Shown here: positions 1-9,211 of the stretch, piece by piece | How positions within the stretch are numbered: the first letter of the stretch is position 1 | Layout: each line of letters opens with the position of its first letter | Assembly: GCA_034696485.1 (NCBI GenBank) | Contig: JAQIWT010000502.1 | Span: 1 to 19,020, forward strand | From: Isohypsibius dastychi | Taxonomy: Eukaryota > Tardigrada > Eutardigrada > Parachela > Isohypsibiidae | Reading direction: 5' to 3' | Length of the DNA: 19,020 bases | Position numbers and translations under genes: made by a program | Notes under the pieces: generated by a model | Told to the model about the DNA's origin: nothing | The model's input: the letters and a program-made list of their open reading frames with translations, nothing else | The model's database searches: none

Positions 1-19
1 GTTCGCTTGTGGTCTTCAT

Positions 20-56
20 ATCGGTTCGTATACTGGTTCTCATCATACGAACCGAT
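20..56. repeat. Perfect 12-bp stem hairpin
   Basis: ATCGGTTCGTAT at 20-31 is exactly reverse-complemented at 45-56 and encloses a 13-base loop. No element ends or duplications are visible around it, so its role is unknown. The rest of 1-342 shows no convincing gene. An AATAAA-type signal near 208 and another near 264 are the only other marks. Confidence 0.5.
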
Positions 57-342
57 GGTCTGGTCGGCTATACCCTGTCCACTCGCCCTTCCTTCCCCAT
101 TTTCGTTCTGAGTGAAAAGAAAACTAACTTGGTAAGAACCTTCAGAAGTTTTCATCTGGTTCAGTCAAATTTATTACTGTATCTGTGCTCCCCAAAAAGC
201 CAGAAGAAATAAACACATCAAGCTGGAATTGCTCTTGTTTAGGCTGTCTTTAACCACGATGCAAATAAAGCTTTACCATGATTTCGCAAATTAACACAAA
301 TAATTCCGGAGATTTCCGGTCAAAATGACCCATCATATAGGG

Positions 343-657
343 TCACGTCGCCTTGGGGGGTACTCCGGTTCCAATTTTCAGGTGATCAAATCGCTGTCCG
401 TGCCTGTCGTTTGGAGCTTCGTGGATCTTATTGCAGAACCAAATAACGACAGGAAAACTGACGATAAGTAGGATCCAATCCAAGGGTTTAAATCCGCGAG
501 CAAGAGGCTGAGGGCCTCCAAATCTGGGTGCAGCGTTGATGTTGCTGATATTATTGGCATTGAGTTCAGTCCGCGCAGCAGCCATGTCGAATCCTGGAAT
601 CTGCTTCCTGCAAAACGTAGCTGTCGACCTCAACAACAATCCTGGGGTCAGACGCAT
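343..657 (-). CDS. Small single-pass membrane protein, possibly mitochondrial
   Basis: A 104-residue reading frame without introns. The ATG at 657 has an A-rich context and is followed by MRLTPGLLLRSTATFCRK, which is basic, hydroxylated and free of acids, as in a mitochondrial targeting peptide. One membrane segment (about residues 60-76, WILLIVSFPVVIWFC) follows a Pro/Gly-rich stretch, and the hydrophilic tail ends in GTGVPPKAT. The layout resembles accessory subunits or assembly factors of respiratory complexes, but I do not recognise the family. The gene lies on the same strand as another small membrane-protein gene 490 bases upstream. A start at the internal MAAARTEL (residue 25) is also possible. 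The 487 bases between the two genes (658-1144) hold nothing I can support. Confidence 0.5.
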   Translation of the reverse strand: MRLTPGLLLRSTATFCRKQIPGFDMAAARTELNANNISNINAAPRFGGPQPLARGFKPLDWILLIVSFPVVIWFCNKIHEAPNDRHGQRFDHLKIGTGVPPKAT

Positions 658-1144
658 TTTCCAGTCTGTTTTTCGAGCAAATCTGAGGGAAATGTTAAAA
701 ATCGAGAAACTTTTCGAAGTTTCAAAACCCAAACACAGAAATTGGTCAATCAATCAATCAGTTCCCGCTGAGCCGCTTCGCTTTCAAGAATAGATTACCC
801 GCTTCCGCCCTGAAGTGAGGGTCATGAATCGGAAAGCAAAAAACCCGAAATCTCGAAGTGCAATACTACAGCTGATCTATCTGGTAAACAGACATCCCAT
901 GATTTGACAAGTGATGGTCACGAACATACAGGAAAGCAGAAGCCAACTTAACCTAAGCAAACCGACTAGTGGTTGTCTAAAATGACTTCCGGTGCAACAT
1001 TTTTCGATATTTCTGAACTGTTCTCTGCACGAATCAAACATACCATTTGAACACTTCAAATGCACGACTTGTGGATACCAACAACAAACACTATCAAATC
1101 CGAACGAACGCCATTCCAATACACGAAAACGGCATTATGACTTC

Positions 1145-1561
1145 CTAATGATGAATTTTCTTCTCGTTCTTCCTCTTCTCAATGAGGCTCGGTGAGTTTG
1201 GGAATCCAAGGTCAGCTTGTCTGGCAGTCTTAGGATAATAGTGATAATACAACTCCGCTGGGGCCTTTTTCGGATCGAAACCTTTGTAGATGAAATACAA
1301 GGTGGTGGACGAGAAGACTACTGCACAGGTTACTGCCGTGATGGTCCACACCTTAAACTGCTGCGGTGTTTCTGGTGGTCGATATTTCGGGACCTACAAC
1401 ATTTGCATTAAGCTAGCAGCGATAAAAAGGACCAAATCAAGACAGAACAAGATCAAGAAATATCTCACATAGTCCAAGCTGTATTTCCAGTGGGTCTTAT
1501 CTTTAGGTAGATGACCAGCCAAACTTGTTGGAAGATATCTCAAGCACTGAGTTACTCTCAT
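1145..1561 (-). CDS. 113-residue single-pass membrane protein, two exons, probably mitochondrial
   Basis: Exon 1 is 1561-1469 and exon 2 is 1393-1145. The 75-base intron starts GTGAGA and ends TTGTAG, and the junction is in phase 0. The protein begins MRVTQCLRYLPTSLAGHL, a basic amphipathic presequence-like start. A charged and Pro-rich part (KYRPPETPQQF) comes next, then one membrane span (about residues 49-68, VWTITAVTCAVVFSSTTLYF) and a polar tail ending in a Lys/His cluster (KRKNEKKIHH). The intron is a multiple of three and is open in frame except for its last codon, TAG. An unspliced reading therefore gives a false second membrane helix followed by a stop. I infer an inner-membrane accessory protein of the respiratory chain type but cannot assign a family. 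Confidence 0.6.
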
Positions 1562-2244
1562 GTTTACCGAGGAAGAAGAGATAGAACAACTACAGTGATG
1601 GCAGGACCAAATTGAATTCAATTTGGCAGGACTATCAGCAACGATGTTCCTTCTTCGCAAAATGAAAATCCATGCAAGAAACGACAACAAGTCGTGCTAC
1701 TCGCGGACGGAGCTCCAAGGGGGTGAGAGCGAACGAAGTAAGTGGGTGACCTTTAACTAGCTCGACCAATAAAACACGGACTAGGCATGTCAATTTTTTG
1801 GTGAAGTCGACTTTCTTAGTCACCAAGTGTCACTTCATAGTTAACGTTAAAATTTTTAACCAAGTGAGATTTGACCACTCGGAAATTTGGTGAAAACGCT
1901 TTTAAGTCACTTGTGGAAAAAGTAAAGTCAGCAAAAGTTCACTTTTTTATCAAGTGAAGTTGACTCAGTCATCACTAAGAATTATATTCGAATATGTCTG
2001 GAAATACTCTTCCCGGTGGACAAATAGGTGATTTTGCGGGCGTTACTACTGAGGCAGTCACCGCAAGGCAAACAATCAATCAGAAACCATATGATCGATT
2101 GAATCATTGCAACACACACGCGCACATACGCTGAGAATCTGAATTTGCATTTTGCACCTGCATCGGTTTCCTCTTATATTTCGTCAACTCTGAAACGATT
2201 GCGAAACCTGCTGCTTCGTCCTCAGGGAAACGGGAGTCTGCAAC
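1562..2244. other. Intergenic stretch with AAGTGA/TCACTT-rich segment
   Basis: I see no gene in this stretch. From about 1794 to 1980 the motif AAGTGA or its complement TCACTT recurs many times in both orientations. Two longer related blocks (TTTTTGGTGAAGTCGACT near 1795 and TTTTTATCAAGTGAAGTTGACT near 1944) suggest a decayed repeat or small MITE. Its boundaries cannot be fixed. Confidence 0.35.
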
Positions 2245-2264
2245 TTAACCCATTGGTGGCCGCT
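2245..2264 (+). repeat. Element P left end with TTAA duplication
   Basis: TTAA at 2245-2248 is followed by the 16-bp terminal repeat. It matches the right end with two mismatches (positions 7 and 15 of the repeat). Confidence 0.8.
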
Positions 2265-2379
2265 ACCCTTCAAAATGGCTCGAATTCTCTGAAATTTTCT
2301 GGGTTACCTTAAAATAATTCATCGTGATCATGTATTTATTTTCAAAAAATTAGCTCATTTACAAGTATGGTTTTTTGAG

Positions 2380-2406
2380 TGGTGATGTAAGTCACCAGTG
2401 GCCACT
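2380..2406. repeat. Subterminal palindrome pair of element P, left copy
   Basis: TGGTGATGTAAGTCACCA (an imperfect palindrome) is followed by the perfect palindrome AGTGGCCACT. The inverted equivalent is at 9934-9960, and the TGGTGA...TCACCA palindrome recurs at 10272-10289 beside the right end. It is a plausible transposase-binding or pairing site of element P. Confidence 0.6.
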
Positions 2407-2780
2407 CGCGGGAACAGATTTGGCCGGCTGGTGACTGAGGGACAGAGAGAGTCAGCTGCCCATTAGTAACTTTTCTTACAATTGCCGCGAATATTTCCAT
2501 TCCACAGACATCTTACTCAAGAGAAGGTTTTGACTAATCATGATCTTTCACATCTGTGTAGTTATACTATTCGTTTTTTTGTGGTTCTTCCACAAATGCT
2601 GAACCATTTCGACGGAAGGAATCTGGTCAGCTGGCCCTCACAAGTCGCCCCAACAGACAGCTGCCCAAATGCGGAACAACCATTCGGGCGGCTTGATCAA
2701 GATAAGCTCACTGAATAGGCCTGTATTGTCTTCTTTACAAATCTCTTTGTGATGGAATCGTGTTTGTCTGATCTCTCAGT

Positions 2781-2786
2781 CTCGCT
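2781..2786. repeat. Target-site duplication of element T, left (CTCGCT)
   Basis: This is identical to 9852-9857, and both copies abut the terminal TGTAGCC/GGCTACA of the inverted repeats with no gap. Confidence 0.75.
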
Positions 2787-3045
2787 TGTAGCCGGCAAGA
2801 TAGTTGCGCGCAACTAGCAAATAACTTGCCGGGCAACTCGTCAAGATAGTTGCGTCGGCAAGATAGTTGCGCGTATTTTGGCAAGATAGTTGCGCAGTGT
2901 GGGATCCCTTGGTTCACGCATTTTCATTCTCTCAGGGAGATGAACTTGCTTTCGAATCAAACACGAAATATGGCTTTTCAACTGAATTTCCTATTTCCAG
3001 TTTTAAAAATCCTGGACGACACTTATCGGCTTAGGAATATCAGCT
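2787..3045 (+). repeat. Left terminal inverted repeat of element T
   Basis: It begins TGTAGCCGGCAAGATAG and carries four copies of GGCAAGATAGTTGCG or near variants at 2794, 2840, 2857 and 2880. The middle contains a short inverted, decayed copy (ATAACTTGCCGGGCAAC). Similarity to the right end continues past the array through CGCATTTTCATTCTCTC (about 2917-2933) and a TTTTAAAAATCC block (about 3001), then fades. The open frames crossing this region are repeat artefacts. The stretch 3046-3380 is non-coding. Confidence 0.8.
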
Positions 3046-3388
3046 TTCGAAAGCACAGGAATCAATTTAACTGGGAATTCCGGAGGACGCTTTTGGCCAA
3101 GTATTCACGCATAGCTGATTGGATTTCCGTTCTCTCATTCAGTTTTCTCATCGTTAAAAAAGTAAAGGCTGCTGCGATCTGTTTCATTAATATTTCGTGT
3201 AAAAGCAAAGGAATCAATTTAGTTATCAATCAAAACTGAGACAATATCAGACATTTTTCGCATTCGCTCTTTCGGAAAGTACGGAGAGAAACATGCGTAG
3301 CTTTTGAAAAGATTCAGCTTTTTCCAAATTCCAAGGCAGAACCACACAAAGCTGCACTGCTGATAATCGCTTCCATCTTGCCGACTGG

Positions 3389-3466
3389 CGCAACTATCTT
3401 GCCGGGAGACGCAACTATCTTGCCGGACGGCGCAACTATCTTGCCGGAGAACGCAACTATCTTGCC
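3389..3466 (+). repeat. Inner 21-bp-spaced array of the T motif
   Basis: Four exact copies of CGCAACTATCTTGCC start at 3389, 3410, 3431 and 3452, spaced exactly 21 bases. A partial copy precedes them (ATCTTGCCG at about 3375). They are inverted relative to the left terminal array. A decayed counterpart near the other side (9210-9228, with ATCT duplicated inside the motif) has the same plus-strand orientation, so the inner arrays are direct rather than inverted repeats. Confidence 0.8.
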
Positions 3467-3472
3467 GAGAGA

Positions 3473-3488
3473 CGCCCGGTGCGCGAAA
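3473..3488 (+). repeat. Inner inverted pair CGCCCGGTGCGCGAAA, left
   Basis: The 16-mer is exactly complemented at 9196-9211. Both lie at the inner edge of the inner arrays. No flanking duplication is visible, so I treat the pair as a subterminal repeat of T rather than the ends of a third element. Confidence 0.7.
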
Positions 3489-3562
3489 AAGGCCTAGGAA
3501 TATGGATAAACATACCTACGTGTATGGAAGGCTTTTCAATCCATACGCGAAGGACCAGCAGT

Positions 3563-3577
3563 CATAGGAATACCGTA
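3563..3577 (-). repeat. Subterminal inverted pair CATAGGAATACCGTA, left
   Basis: The 15-mer is exactly complemented at 9065-9079. The zone 3490-3660 also holds related pieces such as CCATACGCG (3541), CCTAGGAATATGG and GTATGGAAGG. These are typical of short subterminal transposase-binding repeats. Confidence 0.65.
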
Positions 3578-3687
3578 TGAATGAATGACAAGGAGGCAGT
3601 ATTGAATCCATAGCGGTTCATAACATAGCAGAAGCTCCCATATTCATACCATAGCGAAAAAACCCAAACAGAGTGTTCAGTGCCAAA

Positions 3688-3693
3688 TTTATT
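3688..3693 (-). terminator. Candidate polyadenylation signal for the BEN gene
   Basis: AATAAA on the minus strand lies about 170 bases past the BEN stop codon and before the subterminal repeats. It is a plausible 3' end for that transcript, and possibly for read-through from the transposase gene. Confidence 0.4.
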
Positions 3694-3863
3694 CCATATT
3701 GTTCTCACAGGGTCACTTCCGGTTTGCAGAAACCAAACAATAAAACTGAACTTCAGGTCCAAAACATCTAAACTTCAGGAAAAATCATGATTACTTTTTC
3801 TGGTCTTTAAATGAAAAAAATTAGAAACGAGAATCTCTGTACTTAATCCAAATAATATACCAA

Positions 3864-5302
3864 CTAATCATCATCATTTTCGCTGTCTGATTCATCTTCG
3901 TCCCGGCTACCGTTCTGATCCGTTCCCGACACACTTGCTGAAGCCGATGAAGAGTCAAGCTGCACAGACGTTTCTTTCGACTTCCAATCACGATCGTACG
4001 ATTTTCGACAAGTCTGCAGGAACGACCGCAATTTAGTGTGGATTTCGCTTTGTTTGGGGACATCCGTTTTCAATCCCAAACAAAATTGTTTGACGAAGCC
4101 TGCAATCAAACAACATTGGTTTTCAGATATACCTTGAACACCAAAAACCAAAATTAAGAAAACCAATCCAACGAAATTCCAAAATATAAATTTATACGTC
4201 GTTTTTTTTAAAATCAATAGCTTGTCTCCAAATTGAAAAATACCGTAAACGATTTCCATTTTTGCTGGATCCAAAGGCGATCTTTCAGCTGGGGAGACTT
4301 GAGCTCCTTTTGTGGTTGGACAGGATGAAATCAGCTCCTTTACGGAAAACATCTTATTCATAACACGTGCCAATGCCATCTTCCAAAACTTTTCTCCTGC
4401 ACATTCATCCTGAAATTGTTTACATTAAACAATCGTACCATTCACTTCAAAACAAGATTTATTCACCATCAGCTTCTCGACGGTCCAATTTGCACAAACG
4501 GTGGAACTCGTGGGTTGAAACTGCTTGATCATTTCCGCTTTCGCTTCGTCAAACTGTTCTCGACGAACGAAGCTTTCTTCAAATCCAGTCAGCTTGCCTT
4601 TTAGCGCGAAAAGCATTTCTTTCAGCTCCTTGAAATAAACAAAATCATGAAAAATCACAAACTGGTTTAAAATCAAACTCACCATGTTTTGTTGCTCCAG
4701 CTTGATAAATTTCGGTTCGATTCCTTGTAATTCCTCGAGCTTTCGTTTCATGCTCGCACATTCAATAATCAATCCCTAGAAAATCAGATGTACCAAACAG
4801 AACGGAACACGTTTTCGAAGTACACTCACCTCCGTTTGCTTCGCATCAGCGCTTGAATCATCTGCAGGCTCTTTTTCAGCGGGAGAATCAATCGGAGCAC
4901 CATTTTCCACTACGATGTTCTGGAACAGATGATTCAGGCAATAGTCTTCAAAGTAAAACGATACTTTGCACTTACTTCTTTCAAAGCAAGGTTGTGCTTC
5001 AAAGCGAACGTTCGTCCCGACAAGACCAATTCATTCTCCATGTTGGTGGAAGCAGCCTTGGCACTTTTGCTGTGGCCAACGTCTGCAATGAATATCGTCA
5101 CTAAGAATTCTTAAAATAAATACTAAGTTTTACCTAGGCTTAGATGAACAACGACTGCAGTAAATTCTTCCGTCGAATTCTTCCATTTGATTCGTCCCAC
5201 ATCACCAACTTTGGGATACGCAGTCGTATCAGGTCGTAAGAACTTCCCAACTGGCCTGACAACAAGCGTGTCATCTTTGTTACAATACACGACGAGACTC
5301 AT
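3864..5302 (-). CDS. BEN-domain protein encoded by element T (340 residues, 7 exons)
   Basis: The exons are 5302-5134, 5082-4976, 4919-4830, 4775-4683, 4628-4467, 4409-4244 and 4099-3864, and all junctions are in phase. An in-frame TGA four codons upstream supports the ATG at 5302. Residues 1-60 (MSLVVYCNKDDTLVVRPVGK onward, with VGDVGRIKWKN and FTAVVVHLS) look like a small beta-barrel of Tudor/SH3 type, which is an inference. Residues 93-122 are acidic, and 125-190 are charged and helical (MKRKLEELQG, ELKEMLFALKGKL), probably a coiled coil. Residues 200-300 fit the BEN fold: EKFWKMALARVMNKMFSVKE, then LDPAKMEIVYG, then a helix ending in TCRK. The tail is Ser/Asp/Glu-rich (DEDESDSENDDD). BEN domains bind DNA or chromatin factors in animals. 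Exon 5 could instead end at 4446, adding seven residues. The 144-base intron is in frame and, if retained, adds a hydrophobic insert. The likely job is element regulation or target choice. Confidence 0.75.
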
Positions 5303-5792
5303 CTTTAGGAATCAGGAGAGAAGAAGGCTGATGAAATCCTTTCCTCAAAACGAGAAAATGGAGCTGAAGCTGAGCGGCAAAACAAGTCTGATCCACTTGA
5401 TTGACTTTCTTACTGGTGGGTGGGTGGAATGTGTGGGGGGGGGGGGGGGGATTTTAACCGTATGCCTGCAAGTACCCGCTTCGAGAATTTTTTCGATCGA
5501 GAAAACTTTTCCGAAAACTCACAGAAATTCTATTGTACCTCGAATCCGTCCACAAAAATTAATAATTAATAAGTACAACATGTTGCTTTACGATATCTTG
5601 ACGTCGAAACATGAGCTGAATTTATGAATCAATGAAGGGATTTAGTAGCAACCTAGCCCCCTATGTTGAGTCCATGGTGGCAAACATACAGGTGTTCACT
5701 GGCAGATATTTATCAGCTATGCAGAAATTTACTGTTCCTCAAAAAGTAGGTAATTCACTCAAGAATAACACAGATATGTTACCGGTTGCTGT
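5303..5792. other. Spacer between the two genes of element T, with a G16 run
   Basis: The 490 bases lie between the transposase stop and the BEN start. They include a run of 16 G at 5435-5450 and an AT-rich stretch (TTAATAATTAATAAG near 5559). The frames open here lack coding character. The spacer presumably holds the BEN promoter, but I see no clear TATA box. Confidence 0.5.
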
Positions 5793-8736
5793 CTAGTCAG
5801 AAGTTTCATATTGACAATAAACAATGCAGTACTCTGTGGGCTGATCTTTTATGTAGAGACATGGCGTCATCAGTGATTCAGATGGATCAATGTAGCAATC
5901 CCTAAAAGGAATTAAAATTATAATCGCACAAAAATATGAATCTTACACAAATGTTAACTGTATTATATACTTAATACTTACTTCTTGGATCGCACTTTGT
6001 ATATGTGGGAGAGTGAAACTCCCCCAAACTCAACAGTTTCCGGGATCAGTTGCACTCCAATAAGGATCAAACGAGGGCAAGTTGAGCAGCTTACTATCTT
6101 CTTGGTATAAAACAACTTGTCCACACCGTCGTTGTTTTTTCGCTTGACCAAAAATGTCGAAGCTTGCTTTTTCGTCGCTCTTCTGTAGTCTTCAGACCAG
6201 ATGACGTTGCATCCGATGTCAACCTGAGAGAAGTACTGAAGACTGTGGCCATGACAGGATGAATCAGTGTACGCATCTGGAGAAACTGCTGTCGGCTTCG
6301 AGTATGATTTCCATCCAACACCTTCAAATGCAACTCGACATCTTTGAATAAGAATGTACATAAGGATACCGCTTCACTTTACTTTAGAACAAAAAAATAT
6401 ACCTTGCACGGTCAACTGTTTGGAGAAAACGTCGATGTGTCACACTTGTCACAGCAGAGAGCCTACCAGACAACACCTGGTTTGCCAGTAACTGACGAAT
6501 CACAGAAGCTGTCCCCCCTTGACCACCGTGAAAGTGCCTCATAAAAAATCCGTTATAGGATTCGAAGGCGAATAGTGACGTCACTGGTAAGGGTCCATGA
6601 AGTTCAACGAATTCCACGATATGTTCTAAATAATGAACATTGATGCCATACAGGTTTTCTCCTAACAAAAAGCCATTATCTGGGGCAATATTACGTTGTC
6701 GTAACAGACACAGTAGCTTACCGTAAAGGTCAACAAAGCCAGTACAAAACTCATCAAGTAGCTTCCTGGCACGTGAAAGGTCATTCGCAATCGACAAGCG
6801 ATCAAGACTCAGCAATGACATGGATTCAACAAGTTTACACCAGTGAACGAAGTTGCCGACAGGGAGTATACCGGATAGACAGGGAACTGAATATTGGAAC
6901 AGCCATGACCTGAACTCGTTTGCTTTCCACTGCTTTATCTGCAAGCTTCTTGGACTACGTCCGATATGTCTTCCCGGTTTCATAACCAACAGCCTCGCTT
7001 CAACTTCTCTTTTCTGCAAAAAAACTTTTTATTTGCATATCAAGGCTAGGCTCTGGTCTCTGTTAATAATTACTTGTTCAGAAGATAGTACGGACTTCAA
7101 CCAGTAGCCGGTTACCGCTTTCACGACCCCCAGGTGAATGGCGTGCATTTCATCAATCACAAAGGCATCTGCCACATTCACGTGACGCAGCTGAGTAATA
7201 GGAGGAATTCCCTTGGAGCCTTTTACTGGATTCTTTTCATCTGCTTGGGAGGCATCGACTGCGAGCGATTCACTTGTCCTTCTTGGATAATTCTGAATGT
7301 CCCAGTAGCTACGACAGTGACCTTTTCCAGAAGTAACTGTCTTTCCTGGCACTTCACATATCGGGCATCCGCAGTTCCCGTTGTGACGCATCGCATTTCG
7401 CGCGTCCGCTTTTGCTGGGGTGTCCGCAGTGATTGCGGTTATTCCGATCTTGACATTACATTTAGTTCCATTCAAACTCAGCTGAAGTTCTGTAAACAAA
7501 TGAATATTGTCACACATTCAACGCTGAAATAATGTAGCGCACCGGAACCGTTGATTGAATCAATTTCATCCTGCAGTGAACGGAACACAGCTTTGAATGG
7601 GGGGTCTTTCTTGTTTCCTTTTTTTCCTTCCCAGAGTGCGAAAAAGAAACAGTTGCGTTCTAAGAATCTGTGAGATGTACCATCTTATTATTTTGAAGGT
7701 TTTTCAAAGAATTTCCAAATACCTGTCATCTTTTTGGATTTCGTTGCAAGTCAAGAAGAATGGCCAGACTGATGCATCACTGTCTTCAAACATGCTAACA
7801 CCATCAAAATTCAGAGTAAAGGTCAGCGGTTGACTGGCTGGGAATTCGGAGAGAAGTCTGTTGACAACTCGCTGGTGGTACTCTCCGTCCGAGCAATCTG
7901 AAATGTGGCCGTTTTTCCGGTAGTTGGCAGCGCTCCACAAAACAAGCTTTTCACCTGAAAATGTTCAGTGAAAGGTTATGCACGTATCTTCCAGACAGAC
8001 GAAACATACGCTGAAGAATGTTCTCCATCTGGGGCTGTAATGTCGTTCGTGAGAAAACATCGGCTTGCTGAATTTCCTCGCTAGAATTAAAAACTTGAAG
8101 AAGTCATCAACTAGAAGAACTTGTCAGGTTTACCATTCCAGGGTACATTCCGTTCCGTTTTCTTCGGATAAACATGAGCGACATCTTAGAACTTTCATAA
8201 TTTCCGGTGTTATATCAAAATGGTGCGTGATCTCTTCCCGTGTAACTCGATCAAAATTGAGATTCAGTTTCAGCAATTTGAGTATATTGAAAATTCCGCG
8301 CTGAGATATCCCATGGGCGAGCTGAATTTTTTTCAATAAATCTCTTGGATTAGCCTCGATAGCCGGTGCTCGAAGAACTGTCGTGCTGGATTGCGGTTGG
8401 GTTTCGGGACCAGAAATTTCCGCATCAAATTCGCTTTCGGAGTCCGAGATAGTTGCGTCAGCTTCGTCCAACAGACTGCCACCTGAAGCAGAATTCTTCT
8501 TGCTCCGCAAAAAAAGCATTGATGTTCTTACATGGTTCCGCGGTCGATGGTGATCGAGAACGTTCTCGCGAAGTCAGATGGAATTTCCTGGCATGCGCTC
8601 GAGCATTCTTCCGGTGCTTGATGACTGCTGTACAGTGTTTGCAGTTGTAGACGCCGCCAGTCAATTCAAGGTAGCTCATCTCAAGTTCGACCTGGTGTTT
8701 CCTCGCACTTCCACTCTTCCCAGTTCGGTTAACCAT
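5793..8736 (-). CDS. Transposase of element T: zinc finger plus Tnp2/CACTA-like catalytic region (825 residues, 9 exons)
   Basis: The exons are 8736-8532, 8482-8134, 8080-8010, 7954-7723, 7667-7543, 7489-7074, 7013-6403, 6341-5982 and 5901-5793. Their lengths sum to 2478 bases and every junction keeps phase. Introns are 49-80 bases with clear GT and AG. Residues 32-53 form a C2H2 finger (C32, C35, H48, H53). Residues 69-180 are acidic and then helical. The catalytic region shows NFDGVSMFEDSDASVWPFFL (D259), ITADTPAKADARNAMRHNG (D350), the knuckle CGCPICEVPG (C367, C369, C372), MHAIHLGVVK, WKANEFRSWLFQYSVPCL, FVDLYGK and LFAFESYNGFF (E617). D259, D350 and E617 are my candidates for the DDE triad. 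This layout is known from Tnp2-type transposases of animals and fungi. Residues 670-825 form a C-terminal beta-rich domain ending in YETSD. I find no stop or frameshift, so it is probably functional. Confidence 0.85.
8447..8459 (+). promoter_or_regulatory. Terminal-array motif inside transposase exon 2
   Basis: AGATAGTTGCGTC here equals 13 bases of the terminal array copy at 2844-2856. It sits in coding sequence for DATISD. It could be an internal transposase-binding site, or it could be chance. Confidence 0.35.
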
Positions 8737-8797
8737 TTCACACGAAGATCGATCAAAGTTTCTTGAGTCTGAAATTTGCTCGTAGCACTTGAGCTCG

Positions 8798-8805
8798 TAT
8801 TTATA
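8798..8805 (-). promoter_or_regulatory. TATA box of the transposase gene
   Basis: TATAAATA on the minus strand lies about 62 bases upstream of the transposase ATG, a normal distance for a core promoter with a short leader. It is inside element T, so the element carries its own promoter. Confidence 0.5.
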
Positions 8806-9064
8806 TCATATTTTTACGATCGCTTCCGGTTGGAGTAGAAACTATGCATTCCATACGCGTAGCGCATTAATAGCTTTCCATACCAGATTTTATTCGTATT
8901 GTTCCACAACAGTATTGTCTTATAGTGATCTCATAGGGCCCCGAAAACAAGAATAGGGATTCAATACGCCTAGTTTCTGCCTATGTAAGCATAGAAGGCG
9001 TTTTTCCGTATTTGGGACTAGGGCCAAGAACTCATACGTGTTTCCTACGGCATGCTACTTTTCC

Positions 9065-9079
9065 TACGGTATTCCTATG
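9065..9079 (+). repeat. Subterminal inverted pair TACGGTATTCCTATG, right
   Basis: This is the exact complement of 3563-3577. The zone 8845-9180 is rich in the same words: CCATACGCG at 8851, TTTCCTACGG repeatedly near 9045-9060, and TTTTCCTACGGTA near 9152. It is non-coding otherwise. Confidence 0.65.
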
Positions 9080-9195
9080 CGGATTTTATTCATATTTACC
9101 GATTGGTAGCTATTGATACCAAGTTCATATGAATTTGTCACTCCCATATGGTTTTCCTACGGTAAGCCATATGAATTGCTGCGAATTGCTGATTA

Positions 9196-9211
9196 TTTCG
9201 CGCACCGGGCG
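9196..9211 (-). repeat. Inner inverted pair, right (TTTCGCGCACCGGGCG)
   Basis: This is the exact complement of 3473-3488. It overlaps the start of the decayed inner motif copy at 9210. Confidence 0.7.

Noticed and set aside
1394-1690. Separate two-helix membrane protein upstream of the small gene at 1145
   Set aside because: The second helix is an intron (GTGAGA to TTGTAG) that is open in frame. Splicing gives one continuous protein instead.
2735-3239. Open reading frames across the left terminal repeat of element T
   Set aside because: They translate the 15-bp motif array and its flank, and they recur on the right side. There is no start context, splice support or family motif.
5435-5450. 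G16 run as a functional G-quadruplex
   Set aside because: A single homopolymer in a spacer is more likely slippage or assembly noise. No further G-tract pattern supports a function.
3473-9211. A third complete nested transposon
   Set aside because: The inverted 16-mers have no flanking duplication and lie inside motif zones of element T. I kept this only as a finding to test.
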